The notes under the pieces: generated by a model
Told to the model about the DNA's origin: nothing
Database searches by the model: none
Seen by the model: only the letters and a program-made list of their open reading frames with translations
Assembly: GCA_021287165.1 (NCBI GenBank)
Contig: JAJTAY010000033.1
Span: forward strand, 1-64,000
Direction: 5' to 3'
Origin: Bacteroidia bacterium
GTDB lineage: Bacteria; Bacteroidota; Bacteroidia; Bacteroidales; F082
Length of the DNA: 64,000 nucleotides
Shown: positions 9,301 through 16,975 of the stretch, one piece after another
Layout: each line of letters opens with the position of its first letter
Position numbering within the stretch: position 1 is the first letter of the stretch
Program-made: the position numbers and the translations under genes

Positions 9301-10099
9301 TTCCGGTAGATGCCCCGTTGAAGGGTTCAACGGTGGTGGGAAAATTATGTGTTTCGGCTTTGAGGGAAATGACCGTTTTTATCTCTTTGATGCCGAAAAA
9401 GTCGGGTTTGTCCTGGCTTGCCGGAGCAAACTGAAGCGCCTCAGGCCCCTGGATGAAAGCCACATTGTCGCGATAGGCCGACACCACCCTGTTGCGGTTG
9501 GCGTTGGTGGTCTTGCGGATCATGTCGAAAAGACTTTCGGGCATGGTGCGGCCATCGATAATGAACTGTCCGTTGAAAATCTTGTGGCGGCAATGCTCGG
9601 AGTTCACCTGAGCAAATCCATAGATCTCGCTGTCAGTAAGCTGGCGACCAAGGCTTTTGGCAACCTCGGTCAGGTATTCAACCTCATCGTCGGTGAGGGC
9701 AAGCCCTTCGGCAATATTGTAAGCGGCAATGTCACTGATGTGCATCAGTGGCTCGGGCTTGCGATCGATGGTAAAAATATCTTGTCCCAAACCGTTGTAA
9801 ACCGCCTGAAGCATGGGATCGTAATCAGGTCGTGGTATGTTGACGGGTGCGAAGCCCTCCAACCGGCTAATACCTTTTAGGCCCATGTTTTGGGTTATCT
9901 CAACAGCATTGGTGCTCCAGGGTGTGATCATTTCCCTGCGCGGCCCGACGAAAAGTCCATCGAGGCTATAACTATCAAGCATTTTTGCCTCGCCAAGCAG
10001 CCATTGCAAGGCTTCGATCTCCTGCTTGGCCGGCGGATGATGAATTTCGATGGCGTATATCAAACTTTTCGGAGCAGGGGATGAAAAGAAGAGGATCAT
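6389..10099 (-). CDS. purL: Phosphoribosylformylglycinamidine synthase, single-chain
   Basis: Fourth step of purine synthesis: FGAR + glutamine + ATP to FGAM. At 1,236 residues this is the large single-chain type carrying both synthetase and glutaminase. Visible in order: an N-terminal PurS-like part; two PurM-type ATP-binding halves with the motifs SVKAETHN-like VISLKAETHNFP, STGSGGEIRD and DHGAGG; and a C-terminal class I glutamine amidotransferase with nucleophile Cys in LGVCNGCQ and the His/Glu pair in MPHIERAF. The ATG at 10099 fits the Bacteroidota family N-terminus (MILFF). A -7 box lies 49 bp upstream. The antisense frame contains a long open reading frame at 8360-9880, which I take to be a by-product of the codon composition. 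Confidence 0.96.
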   Translation of the reverse strand: MILFFSSPAPKSLIYAIEIHHPPAKQEIEALQWLLGEAKMLDSYSLDGLFVGPRREMITPWSTNAVEITQNMGLKGISRLEGFAPVNIPRPDYDPMLQAVYNGLGQDIFTIDRKPEPLMHISDIAAYNIAEGLALTDDEVEYLTEVAKSLGRQLTDSEIYGFAQVNSEHCRHKIFNGQFIIDGRTMPESLFDMIRKTTNANRNRVVSAYRDNVAFIQGPEALQFAPASQDKPDFFGIKEIKTVISLKAETHNFPTTVEPFNGASTGSGGEIRDRMAGGQGSIPLAGTAVYMTSYPRTDDNRAWEVPLKPRPWLYHTPEDILIKASNGASDFGNKFGQPLINGSLLTFEHNEHGWRGYDKVIMLAGGVGFANERDAAKLTPATGDTIVVLGGDNYRIGMGGGAVSSVDTGQFSQSLELNAVQRANPEMQKRVANVVRAMAEADFNPIKSIHDHGAGGHLNSLSELVEETGGTIHIEKLPVGDPTLSEKEIIGNESQERMGLIISPEHTALLRRIAERERAPMYEVGRTTGDRKLCFAGKDGQNPIDLQLEHFFGKPPKTQLTDTTKHLHFADAAAEESLIHQYLNMVLQLEAVACKDWLTNKVDRSVTGRVAMQQTAGPLQLPLNNLGVVALDYTGTSGIATAIGHAPVASLIDPRNGSRLAVAEALTNIIWAPVADGIKGVSLSANWMWPAKNEGENTRLFLAVKALSDFCIGLGINVPTGKDSLSMTQKYPDGTKVLAPGTVIVTAVGETTDVRKTVSPVMVPDFQSKLLYISLSDNGFHLGGSSLYQALNKVGSQAPDAVECDYFARTFNALQQLIHNQMVLSGHDVSAGGLITTLLEMSFANSEWGMKINTDQLNHAHQVNILFSEQPAVVIQVAGDGVAERMLEEAGVTYAIIGQPVAERFIYLHHKDRRIIFDINHLRDIWYRSSYLLDRKQSGAQHALMRFKHYKKQDLAFAFGRHFGGKLSDYGLSHHRTTKSDARAAIIREKGVNGDREMAYALWLAGFEVKDVHMTDLISGREDLSDVQMIVFVGGFSNSDVLGSAKGWAGAFLYNEKARKALEDFFARPDTLSLGVCNGCQLMVELNLIYPEHPERIRMLHNDSGKFESAFVNVEIPENNSIMLSGLSGRRLGVWVAHGEGKFSFPAYRDNFNIVMYYGQEEYPGNPNGSDWATAAICSNNGRHLAMMPHIERAFLPWQWPYYPENHRQDEVSPWIEAFVNARKWVEGHPGSGHRG

Positions 10100-10147
10100 A
10101 ATAGTTGGCAGATTAAGACCTTGATTGCATCATCGCCGGAGGCACGG

Positions 10148-10155
10148 CAAAGATA
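10148..10155 (-). promoter_or_regulatory. -7 promoter box for purL
   Basis: TATCTTTG on the minus strand, 49 bp before the purL ATG; matches TAnnTTTG. No PurR-like operator or riboswitch could be recognised in the 121-bp gap. Confidence 0.5.
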
Positions 10156-10202
10156 ACGAAAGCCTTTTCACCCTCGCCCGGAGCAGATGAAAAAACTATA
10201 GA

Positions 10203-10231
10203 ATATTGATTTTGAATTATTTAATCAATAT
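10203..10231 (-). terminator. AT-rich hairpin at the end of the CDF transporter gene
   Basis: Perfect 9-bp inverted repeat (arms 10203-10211 and 10223-10231, 11-nt loop) that overlaps the stop codon of the CDF gene. On the minus strand a run of six T follows 8 nt later. The stem is A/T only except for one G/C pair, so it would be a weak terminator at best. Confidence 0.35.
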
Positions 10232-11150
10232 CCCTGTGCGATACCCCAAAGGCTTCGTCGGGATTGAGGTCGCCCACAGGCTCCACGTGCACTACCACAT
10301 CATAGGTGGAGGGAATAGCTTTCCGAATCTGGTCTTCCACCTCGTGGCCGATGCGGTGCCCTTCGAACAGCGATTTATTGCCATCCACCTCAATATCAAG
10401 GGCAATCATATAGTAATGCGCCATTTTGCGCGCCCTGATGCGGTGCGGGTTTCCAGCACCGTTTACTTTGCCAACGGCATCAACAATGGAAGCGTAAATA
10501 CTCTGATCTTCAACGCCATCCATGAGTTCGCGGCTCGAAGCGATTATGATGCGGATTGCAACGAAAATAATCCACAAGCTGACAACAAGGGCGGTGATGA
10601 CATCGAGCAAGGGATAATGAAAAACGTGTGTAAGTACCAAACCAAGAAGAACTGAGGCTGAAATGATTACGTCGTTCTGCATATTGCGTCCGTTGGCCCT
10701 CAGCATAGGACTATCGAGCCTGCGGCCAAGATGCAAAAGGTATTGCGAGAGCAATTGCTTTCCAAATATTGAAACCACAACGACCGCCATGGCCACAAGC
10801 GAAGGCATTCCGGGCTGCTCACCGCTTATCAGCCTGCTTATGGTTGTGATGGCCAATTGTGCTCCTGCAAAGAAAATGACAAATGCCACCAGCTTTGAGG
10901 CCACCGTATCGGCCTTATCGTAGCCGTAGGGATGGCGCTTGTTGGGTGGTTTGGTGATGATATGGGCTGTAAAGAGCGTGATGAGCGAAGCCAGCACATC
11001 GGTGAACGAATCGACCCCATCGGCCACCACGGCAAGTGATCCGGCCAAAAATCCAACCACCACTTTGAGTACCGATAAGAAAAGGTTTACCCCTACGCTG
11101 ATATACGAAGCCCGCCTGATCTGCCGCTGACGAAAGGTAAGATGGTCCAT
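10221..11150 (-). CDS. Cation diffusion facilitator (divalent metal exporter)
   Basis: CDF family protein, about 309 residues with six predicted membrane segments, expected to export Zn2+, Fe2+ or Mn2+ in exchange for protons. The TM2 metal pair D47 and D51 (VDSFTD) is present; in TM5 the pattern NMQND keeps the second acidic ligand but has Asn in place of the usual His. The C-terminal cytoplasmic domain has the HxIRARKM and HVEP motifs of the CDF dimer domain. I chose the ATG at 11150 (MDHLTFRQRQ) instead of an in-frame start at 11219 because a -7 promoter box lies at 11167-11174, between the two. Metal specificity cannot be assigned. Confidence 0.9.
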   Translation of the reverse strand: MDHLTFRQRQIRRASYISVGVNLFLSVLKVVVGFLAGSLAVVADGVDSFTDVLASLITLFTAHIITKPPNKRHPYGYDKADTVASKLVAFVIFFAGAQLAITTISRLISGEQPGMPSLVAMAVVVVSIFGKQLLSQYLLHLGRRLDSPMLRANGRNMQNDVIISASVLLGLVLTHVFHYPLLDVITALVVSLWIIFVAIRIIIASSRELMDGVEDQSIYASIVDAVGKVNGAGNPHRIRARKMAHYYMIALDIEVDGNKSLFEGHRIGHEVEDQIRKAIPSTYDVVVHVEPVGDLNPDEAFGVSHRDID

Positions 11151-11166
11151 TGGCCCAATTATGGTG

Positions 11167-11174
11167 CAAAAGTA
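11167..11174 (-). promoter_or_regulatory. -7 promoter box for the CDF transporter
   Basis: TACTTTTG on the minus strand, 16 bp before the ATG at 11150. It implies a very short leader and decides the start codon in favour of 11150. Confidence 0.5.
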
Positions 11175-11301
11175 ACCAATAAGCTTAATAATCGCCGACG
11201 ACTCTACCAGCGAACTCACTGTTGTTCAGGCCATGTAAAAATGAAACCGTTAAAACTATTTAGAACGATTATATCTTTTAGCATAATAGCGCAGGAATCA
11301 A

Positions 11302-11341
11302 TTGTTAATACTTTAACAAAAGATTACTAATTCTAAATTTG
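11302..11341 (+). promoter_or_regulatory. Promoter with overlapping palindrome, symporter/CoA-transferase/oxidoreductase operon
   Basis: The -7 box TAAATTTG is at 11334-11341. At the -33 distance, 18 bp upstream, lies TTTA (11312-11315). That half sits inside a perfect inverted repeat, TTGTTAA-tact-TTAACAA (11302-11319). A dyad covering the -33 element is the usual place for a repressor or activator site, so this is a candidate operator for the operon that starts at 11393. The remaining 240-bp divergent gap to the CDF gene shows nothing else. Confidence 0.5.
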
Positions 11342-11392
11342 CCGCCACTTTAGCAGCACCAACAAAGATGTTGCCCAAAAAATGAGGATGCC

Positions 11393-12808
11393 ATGCTGAA
11401 CATTTATTTCCTGATTGTGGTGGTTTATTTTGCCGCCATTATCCTGTTGTCGGTTTTTACCCGCAAAGTAGCTTCACGCTCGGTGGCCGATTACCTTGTG
11501 GCCGGACGCAATCTGGGCGTGAGTTTTTGTGCGGTGGTGGTGGCAGCCGAATGGCTTGGCGGCATGAGCACCATTGGTGTGAGTGAAAAAGCTTATACCA
11601 CACTGTCGTTCCAGCCCATTCTTTACAACATTTCCACCTCCATCGGTATGGTTATTATCGGTTTTACCGTGGCCGCCTGGTACAGGCGACAGAATGTTCA
11701 TACGGTGAGTGAAATGATTGACTATCTGTTTGGTTCGGAAGCCAAAAAGATTTCGGCCATCGCTTTCCTGGTGGCCTATATTACCCTGGCTTATGTGCAG
11801 ATGCAAACGGCGGCCAGTGTGCTGAGTGCTATTTTTGGCATTAGCTGGCTGAGCGCCATCCTCATTTCTGCCCTTATTATCACCTTTTACACCTATCTGG
11901 GAGGCATGCACGCCCTGGCCCTAACTTCCATAGTGCATACATTTATGATGTTTTTCGGGGTGGGGGCAGCTACTGTCATTGGCATGAACAAAATCGGCGG
12001 GTTTGCTCATCTGCAGGAGATTTTGGGAAATCAAGGCGCCGGAAATATCTATAATCCATTTGGTGCCGGCCTGTCAGGGGCATTCAGTCTTTTGCTCGGC
12101 GGAGTGCTCGGCGGTATGGCGGCCCAAGCCAGTATTCAGCCCATTTTTGCCGCCAAAGATGCGCAAACTGCCAAAAAGGCCAGTGTAGCCTCGGCTTTCC
12201 TCATTGCTCCTTTTGGTATTATGACAGCCTTGCTGGGACTCATCGGCGCAACAGGCATCTATATCGCCAAAACTACCAGCCCAAAGCTTGTGCTCACCAC
12301 CTTACTCACCAATCCCGAGTTTATCCATCCGGTGTTTGGCGGTCTTGCACTCGCAGGCATACTTGCAGCCATTCTGTCAACCGTGGGACCGGTCAACTTT
12401 GCTGTTGTAACCATCGCAACCAAAGACATCTACAGCGGGTTCATCAATCCGCAGGCCGACGAGAAAAAAGTCATCTCCGTAGCGCGCCGAATGGTCGTTG
12501 TCGTAACCCTCATTACCCTTCCTCTGGCAATTCTGTTCCAAAAAGGCATTCTCGACGCTGCTTACGTAAGCTATGCCATACGCTCTATCGGTGCCATCGT
12601 GATTCTGTTGGGAATTTACAAGCGCAATTGGATCAATCCTTTGGGTGTCAAACTGGCTTTCATTGGAGGCACAATTGCCATCTTCGTTTGCATTCTTGCC
12701 GACCAGATGAAGTGGTTTCATGTGGATAAAACATACGGGGCAGTGATTTTCGGAATCATTTTCATTATAATAGGAAAGCTGTTAAAACCTGATTATCAGT
12801 CAAAATAA
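11393..12808 (+). CDS. Sodium:solute symporter (SSS family)
   Basis: A 471-residue membrane transporter with about 13 hydrophobic segments, of the sodium/solute symporter (SSF) fold. The N-terminus YLVAGRNLGV and AAEWLGGMSTIGVSEKAY matches the TM1 region with its sodium-site glycine/serine cluster, and the later stretch VGPVNFAVVTIATKDIY matches the TM8 region where Na2 ligands lie. The substrate cannot be inferred from the protein alone; the family takes up sugars, amino acids, pantothenate and short carboxylates. The CoA transferase gene follows after 8 bp, which points to a carboxylate that is activated to its CoA thioester once inside. First gene of a four-gene operon. Confidence 0.88.
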   Translation: MLNIYFLIVVVYFAAIILLSVFTRKVASRSVADYLVAGRNLGVSFCAVVVAAEWLGGMSTIGVSEKAYTTLSFQPILYNISTSIGMVIIGFTVAAWYRRQNVHTVSEMIDYLFGSEAKKISAIAFLVAYITLAYVQMQTAASVLSAIFGISWLSAILISALIITFYTYLGGMHALALTSIVHTFMMFFGVGAATVIGMNKIGGFAHLQEILGNQGAGNIYNPFGAGLSGAFSLLLGGVLGGMAAQASIQPIFAAKDAQTAKKASVASAFLIAPFGIMTALLGLIGATGIYIAKTTSPKLVLTTLLTNPEFIHPVFGGLALAGILAAILSTVGPVNFAVVTIATKDIYSGFINPQADEKKVISVARRMVVVVTLITLPLAILFQKGILDAAYVSYAIRSIGAIVILLGIYKRNWINPLGVKLAFIGGTIAIFVCILADQMKWFHVDKTYGAVIFGIIFIIIGKLLKPDYQSK

Positions 12809-12816
12809 TCCTCGCC

Positions 12817-14037
12817 ATGCTCAACGATCTACTGGTTCTCGAACTGGCCAATGTACTTGCAGGCCCAGGTGTAGCGGCCACATTCGCCGAACTTGGAGCA
12901 AAGGTTATTAAGGTTGAAAATCTGCGCACCGGAGGCGATGTTACACGCACCTGGAAACTTCCTACAGAGAACCCCGGCGACGACATCTCGGCCTACTTCA
13001 GCTGTGCCAACTGGGGTAAACAATCGCTGGCACTCGACCTTTTGTCGCCCGATGGCCTCGAAATTGTTCATGCACTGGCCGCCAAAGCCGACATTGTTAT
13101 TGCAAGCTATAAGCCCGGCGATGCCGAAAAGCTGAAAGTGGATTACAACACCCTCAGCCGTCGTAATCCCCGACTGGTTTATGCTCATCTGACAGGATAC
13201 GGACCCGACAATGAGCGTGCTGGCTACGACGCCATCATTCAGGCCGAAACGGGCTTCACCTTTATGAATGGTGAGGCAGGCTGCCGTCCTGTTAAAATGC
13301 CCGTGGCCCTCATGGATATTCTGGCAGCGCATCACATGAAGGAAGGCATACTGCTGGCACTCCTTAACCGCGAGCGCACAGGACAAGGCTCATATATCGA
13401 CGTTTCGTTGTTCAGAAGCGGCATAAGCTCATTGGCCAACCAGGCCACCAATTGGCTTGTAGGTGGTTGCATCCCGAAAGCTATGGGCTCCGACCATCCC
13501 AATATCGTTCCCTATGGCACCATTTACTATACATCCGATGAAAAGCCGGTAGTACTTGCAGTGGGCAGCGACAAGCAGTTTGCCGATCTCTGCAAGGTGC
13601 TTGGCAGGCCTGAATTAGCCCATGACGAAAGATTTCGTACGAATCCCATGAGGGTAAGGCATAGAATCGAACTGCACGAAACACTCACTGAATTGATAAA
13701 AATACTGAGCCGAGATGAATTGCTCAATGCGCTAAACGGCTACAAAGTTCCGGCTGGAGGCGTGTTCAACATGAAGGAAGTGTTCGAGCTGCCCGAGTCG
13801 CAGGAAATGCTGATCGAGGGGAAAATTGAGGGAAACGGCTCATTGAAAGGAGTTCGAAGCATTGCCTTCAGGATGAAAGAGCTTAACTTTGAAGCTCCTG
13901 CGGCCCCTCCGCATTATGGAGCTGATAGCTCGGATGTGCTCGATAAGTTGCTGGGATACAGCCGCGAACGCATTGAAATGTTGATACAAAACAATGTCAT
14001 TTATGACCGAAACTATAACCAAACCGGCCCTCATTGA
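12817..14037 (+). CDS. Family III CoA transferase (CaiB/BaiF type)
   Basis: A 406-residue CoA transferase that moves CoA between carboxylates through an aspartyl-CoA thioester. The family N-terminus VLELANVLAGPGVAATFAELGAKVIKVE (shown here only as positions 7-34) is intact, with the CoA-binding FSCANWGKQSLALDL region at 61-75. The catalytic Asp is D167 in the motif VALMDILAAHH. The C-terminal half, EGNGSLKGVRSIAFRM, is the family's substrate lid. Its end overlaps the start of the oxidoreductase alpha gene by 35 nt, showing translational coupling. Donor and acceptor acids are unknown; oxalate, carnitine, bile acid, succinate and aryl acids are all used within this family. Confidence 0.88.
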   Translation: MLNDLLVLELANVLAGPGVAATFAELGAKVIKVENLRTGGDVTRTWKLPTENPGDDISAYFSCANWGKQSLALDLLSPDGLEIVHALAAKADIVIASYKPGDAEKLKVDYNTLSRRNPRLVYAHLTGYGPDNERAGYDAIIQAETGFTFMNGEAGCRPVKMPVALMDILAAHHMKEGILLALLNRERTGQGSYIDVSLFRSGISSLANQATNWLVGGCIPKAMGSDHPNIVPYGTIYYTSDEKPVVLAVGSDKQFADLCKVLGRPELAHDERFRTNPMRVRHRIELHETLTELIKILSRDELLNALNGYKVPAGGVFNMKEVFELPESQEMLIEGKIEGNGSLKGVRSIAFRMKELNFEAPAAPPHYGADSSDVLDKLLGYSRERIEMLIQNNVIYDRNYNQTGPH

Positions 14038-15118
14038 TGGCTCGCGCCTGATTACCGAAGCCTGTGTGCAGGCCGGCGCCTCGGTGTTTGTGGGTTATCC
14101 CATCACTCCGGCCAACCTGCTCTATTCCTATGCCAACAGGCGCTATCAGGTGATGATGGCCGCCCCGGACGAGATTACCACCTTGCAGTGGATGTCGGGC
14201 TACGCCGCCCTTGGAAAGATACCCGTTACCGCAACATCATTCCCTGGCTACGCACTGATGGTAGAATCGATTAACATGGCCCAAATGATGGAACTTCCAA
14301 TGGTCATCATTCTTGTGCAACGCCTCGGACCGGCTACCGGCACGGCCACTGCAGGTGCCAACGGCGACCTGAATGTGATACATGGTACCATCTCAGGCGG
14401 ATTTCAGCTGCCGACCTTTTGCATCAGCAATTTCGACGATTGCTGGCGCCTCAGTGCCAAAGCCGTACATACCGCGGCCAGGCTTCGCACTCCGGTGGTG
14501 CTGCTCACCTCAAAGGAAATGGTAATGACACAAATGAGTTATGATCTTTCGCGTTTGGAAGACATCGAAAAAGTCGAAATAAAAGGTTTCGAAGGCGAAA
14601 ATTATCTCCCTTATCAGGCCAACGGCAGTCATGTTCCGGCCTTCCTGCCTGTGAATCAAAAACTGCATCAGGTGCGCCTCACTGCATCCACGCACAACAA
14701 GGCAGGCATTTTGCAAAACACCACTCCTGAAGCGCTCGACAACACCCGTCGTCTTAAAACCAAGGTGGACACGGGAACGGAAGTAGTATTCGATTACGAC
14801 AAACAAGAGGGTGCTGATGCGCTTGTTATTGCATTCGACATTACGGCACAAGCTGCGCGCGAAGCCATTGTCAGAATGAGGGAAAAAGGCACCAAAGCCG
14901 CTCTGCTTGTGCTGAAAACCCTTTTTCCCATACCCGAAAAATATGTTCAGCTGGCTTCGGGATACGGTAAAGTCGTCGTGGCGGAGGAAAATCTGGATGG
15001 TCAATACCGCAGATTGCTGTTTGGTCCTTATCACGACCATCGCATCAAAGGCGTAAATGTCATGGGTCGTATGGTGAAACCCGAAGAAATTATGGAGGCA
15101 GTGGAAAGCAATGGATAA
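14003..15118 (+). CDS. 2-oxoacid:ferredoxin oxidoreductase, alpha subunit
   Basis: Pyrimidine-binding subunit of a thiamine-diphosphate 2-oxoacid:ferredoxin oxidoreductase, 371 residues from the ATG at 14003. The signature GYPITPANLLYSY is near the N-terminus, followed by TATSFPGYALMVESINMAQM and VQRLGPATGTATAGANGDL, the ThDP and substrate loops. After about residue 240 comes domain II (LVIAFDITAQAAREAI, KVVVAEENLDGQ). Unlike many KorA proteins it has no N-terminal gamma domain; gamma is fused to beta in the next gene. The gene starts inside the CoA transferase gene and its stop overlaps the next start by 8 nt (ATGGATAA). Confidence 0.9.
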   Translation: MTETITKPALIDGSRLITEACVQAGASVFVGYPITPANLLYSYANRRYQVMMAAPDEITTLQWMSGYAALGKIPVTATSFPGYALMVESINMAQMMELPMVIILVQRLGPATGTATAGANGDLNVIHGTISGGFQLPTFCISNFDDCWRLSAKAVHTAARLRTPVVLLTSKEMVMTQMSYDLSRLEDIEKVEIKGFEGENYLPYQANGSHVPAFLPVNQKLHQVRLTASTHNKAGILQNTTPEALDNTRRLKTKVDTGTEVVFDYDKQEGADALVIAFDITAQAAREAIVRMREKGTKAALLVLKTLFPIPEKYVQLASGYGKVVVAEENLDGQYRRLLFGPYHDHRIKGVNVMGRMVKPEEIMEAVESNG

Positions 15119-16388
15119 TACTTTTCTTATCGACAGCCGCGATCTCCCCTTTTGCAAAGGGTGCGGACACAGCTCGGTGGCACAAATGACCGAAAAAGCG
15201 CTCGCCAAACTTGGATATCATCCACTTGATGTAATTATGGTAACCGACATCGGCTGCCACGGTATCATTGACAAAAGTCTTAGAACACACACCGTGCATG
15301 GACTCCACGGAAGATCGGTGGCCATTGCCGGAGGAATAGCCCATGGTTTAGGAAAAAAATCCGGCAAAAAAGTCATCGTTTTTCTGGGCGATGGCGGTGC
15401 CACTATCGGGTTGCAGCACATCCTTATTGCAGCACATCACAATTTTCCGATGACTGTGGTGGTGCACAACAATATGCTCTACGGCATGACAGGCGGACAA
15501 CCCAGCGAATATACCCCCGATGGGTTTAATACCCCAACCGCTCCAAACCGCTCATCGGCTGGATCGCTGGATATTGTACAACTAGCAGAAGCTGCCGGCG
15601 CGGGATATGTGAGTCGCGTGGCCGGTATTGGCGACTTTTCGGCCGAAATGGCCGAAGCCATCGCCTACGAAGGTTTTTCGCTGGTTGAAGTGATGGAGAT
15701 CTGCCCCAGCTACGGGGTGAAATCGAACCCAGGCATGAAGTTGCGGCAGCTGATGGACGAAACCGGCTATCTGGCAACAAAAAAAGTAAAAACTCCAATC
15801 CATGCCGACCACCCGGCATACGAAGGTTACAATCAGTCGCTCATCTCAGATAAACTGCTTGTTGAACAGTTATTTACACATCGGATGACAAAACCAACTG
15901 TACGCATTCTGCTTGCAGGGTCGGCTGGCGAAGGCACGCAGTCGGCAGCTGAGTTTCTGGCACGTGTTGCCATGTGCAACGGACTACAAGCCAGCAAGAA
16001 AGGGCATTATCCGGTGACTGTAGGTGTTGGATTTTCGGCGGCTGAGGTTATCCTTTCAACAGGAACAATTTACTATTCGGGAGGCACAAAACCGGATTTT
16101 ATGCTCATCACCTCGGCCGACGGGCTCGATTATGCGAGGCCACATCTTGCACAAGCTGAAAGCTCGGCCACTGTTCTCATCGACGAAAGTCTTCCCCTGC
16201 CCGAGACAAAAGCAAAGCTCATTCAACTTCCGTTGCGGGCTGCTGCCGGTGTACGCAATGCTGCCATGATGAGTATTTTTCGCTGGGCCGATGTCAGTCA
16301 GCTACTTGACAGCCAATCGTTTATCGATGAATATCAGCGGGGCAAACTTGCCGCAAAAGTGCCTGTTGAGACTTTCAGTGCTAAATGA
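15111..16388 (+). CDS. 2-oxoacid:ferredoxin oxidoreductase, fused beta-gamma subunit
   Basis: A 425-residue fusion. Residues 1-250 are the beta subunit: the CKGCGH motif gives C15 and C18, with C49 (DIGCHG) and C198 (EICPSYG). This spacing matches the four cysteines that hold the single [4Fe-4S] cluster in OFOR beta subunits. The ThDP motif is GDGGATIG (93-100) with NNMLYGMTGGQ. From about 262 the gamma domain follows (ILLAGSAGEGTQSAAE, SKKGHYPVTVGVGFSAAEVILS). No ferredoxin-like delta domain is present, so electrons must pass to a separate ferredoxin. With the alpha gene it forms a complete enzyme that cleaves 2-oxoacids to acyl-CoA + CO2, or runs in reverse. A strong terminator follows the stop. 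Confidence 0.9.
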   Translation: MDNTFLIDSRDLPFCKGCGHSSVAQMTEKALAKLGYHPLDVIMVTDIGCHGIIDKSLRTHTVHGLHGRSVAIAGGIAHGLGKKSGKKVIVFLGDGGATIGLQHILIAAHHNFPMTVVVHNNMLYGMTGGQPSEYTPDGFNTPTAPNRSSAGSLDIVQLAEAAGAGYVSRVAGIGDFSAEMAEAIAYEGFSLVEVMEICPSYGVKSNPGMKLRQLMDETGYLATKKVKTPIHADHPAYEGYNQSLISDKLLVEQLFTHRMTKPTVRILLAGSAGEGTQSAAEFLARVAMCNGLQASKKGHYPVTVGVGFSAAEVILSTGTIYYSGGTKPDFMLITSADGLDYARPHLAQAESSATVLIDESLPLPETKAKLIQLPLRAAAGVRNAAMMSIFRWADVSQLLDSQSFIDEYQRGKLAAKVPVETFSAK

Positions 16389-16402
16389 GGAATTTGTAAA
16401 TG

Positions 16403-16444
16403 AAAAGCGCCGCCATTGGATGCCAGTGGCGGCGCTTTTTTTTT
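16403..16444. terminator. Strong intrinsic terminator between convergent genes
   Basis: A 13-bp perfect stem (arms 16403-16415 and 16427-16439, G/C rich core GCGCCGCC/GGCGGCGC) with an 11-nt loop, followed on the + strand by a T-run to 16444. On the minus strand the stem is followed by only four T, so it acts mainly on the oxidoreductase operon and perhaps weakly on the gene ending at 16459. Confidence 0.85.
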
Positions 16445-16458
16445 GAGGGAAAAATGGT

Positions 16459-16938
16459 TTAAAGTTTGCGCGTCAGGCCTATACGGCCGCCCGACATGGC
16501 GCTGCCGCCGCCAAGCTCTAGGTTGACACCCCAGCGGTCGGACCAGAAGTAACGTCCGCCCACCTGCAGATCAAGGCCGAGGGGCGAGTTTTTGGAACCG
16601 ATATACTTGCTATCCCAGTTCCACACGAAAAAGCCCAAGCTCAGGCCGGCATAGAGGTCCCACTCCCGGGGAATTTCAAGAATACGGTTGAAATGGTAGT
16701 TACCCACGCCGGCAAAGCCCAGTACAAGTACATCTGGGTGCGAGCGGGCCGAAACTACAAATCCGGCCGTGATGTCCTGGTGAACACCGAAGTCCATGCC
16801 AAAATAGAGTGGAACACCCCAACTGGAGATCCCTGTACCAAAGTTGATCTGTTTTCCGCCCTTACCAACAGGACTTTGGGCGTTGGCTGCCAGCATCAGC
16901 ATGCTGAGTGAAAGCATCAGAAAAGTTCTCAAGCGCAT
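16459..16938 (-). CDS. Small outer-membrane beta-barrel-like protein, function unknown
   Basis: 159 residues with a clear signal peptide (MRLRTFLMLSLSMLMLAANA, cleavage before QSP). The mature part alternates hydrophobic and polar residues and is rich in Gly and aromatic residues (GVPLYFGMDFG, YAGLSLGFFVWNW, VGGRYFWSDRWGVNLELGGG), typical of eight-stranded outer-membrane barrels. I do not recognise a specific family. It follows rny by 37 bp on the same strand and could be read through from it. Confidence 0.7.
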   Translation of the reverse strand: MRLRTFLMLSLSMLMLAANAQSPVGKGGKQINFGTGISSWGVPLYFGMDFGVHQDITAGFVVSARSHPDVLVLGFAGVGNYHFNRILEIPREWDLYAGLSLGFFVWNWDSKYIGSKNSPLGLDLQVGGRYFWSDRWGVNLELGGGSAMSGGRIGLTRKL

Positions 16939-16975
16939 AAACGATTGGTTTTAGTTATTAACTGGTGATTGGTTA

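Noticed and set aside
8360..9880. 506-residue open frame on the + strand inside purL
   Set aside because: Fully antisense to the conserved purL coding sequence, no recognisable domain, Gly/Val/Phe-rich composition expected from the opposite strand of a biased gene.
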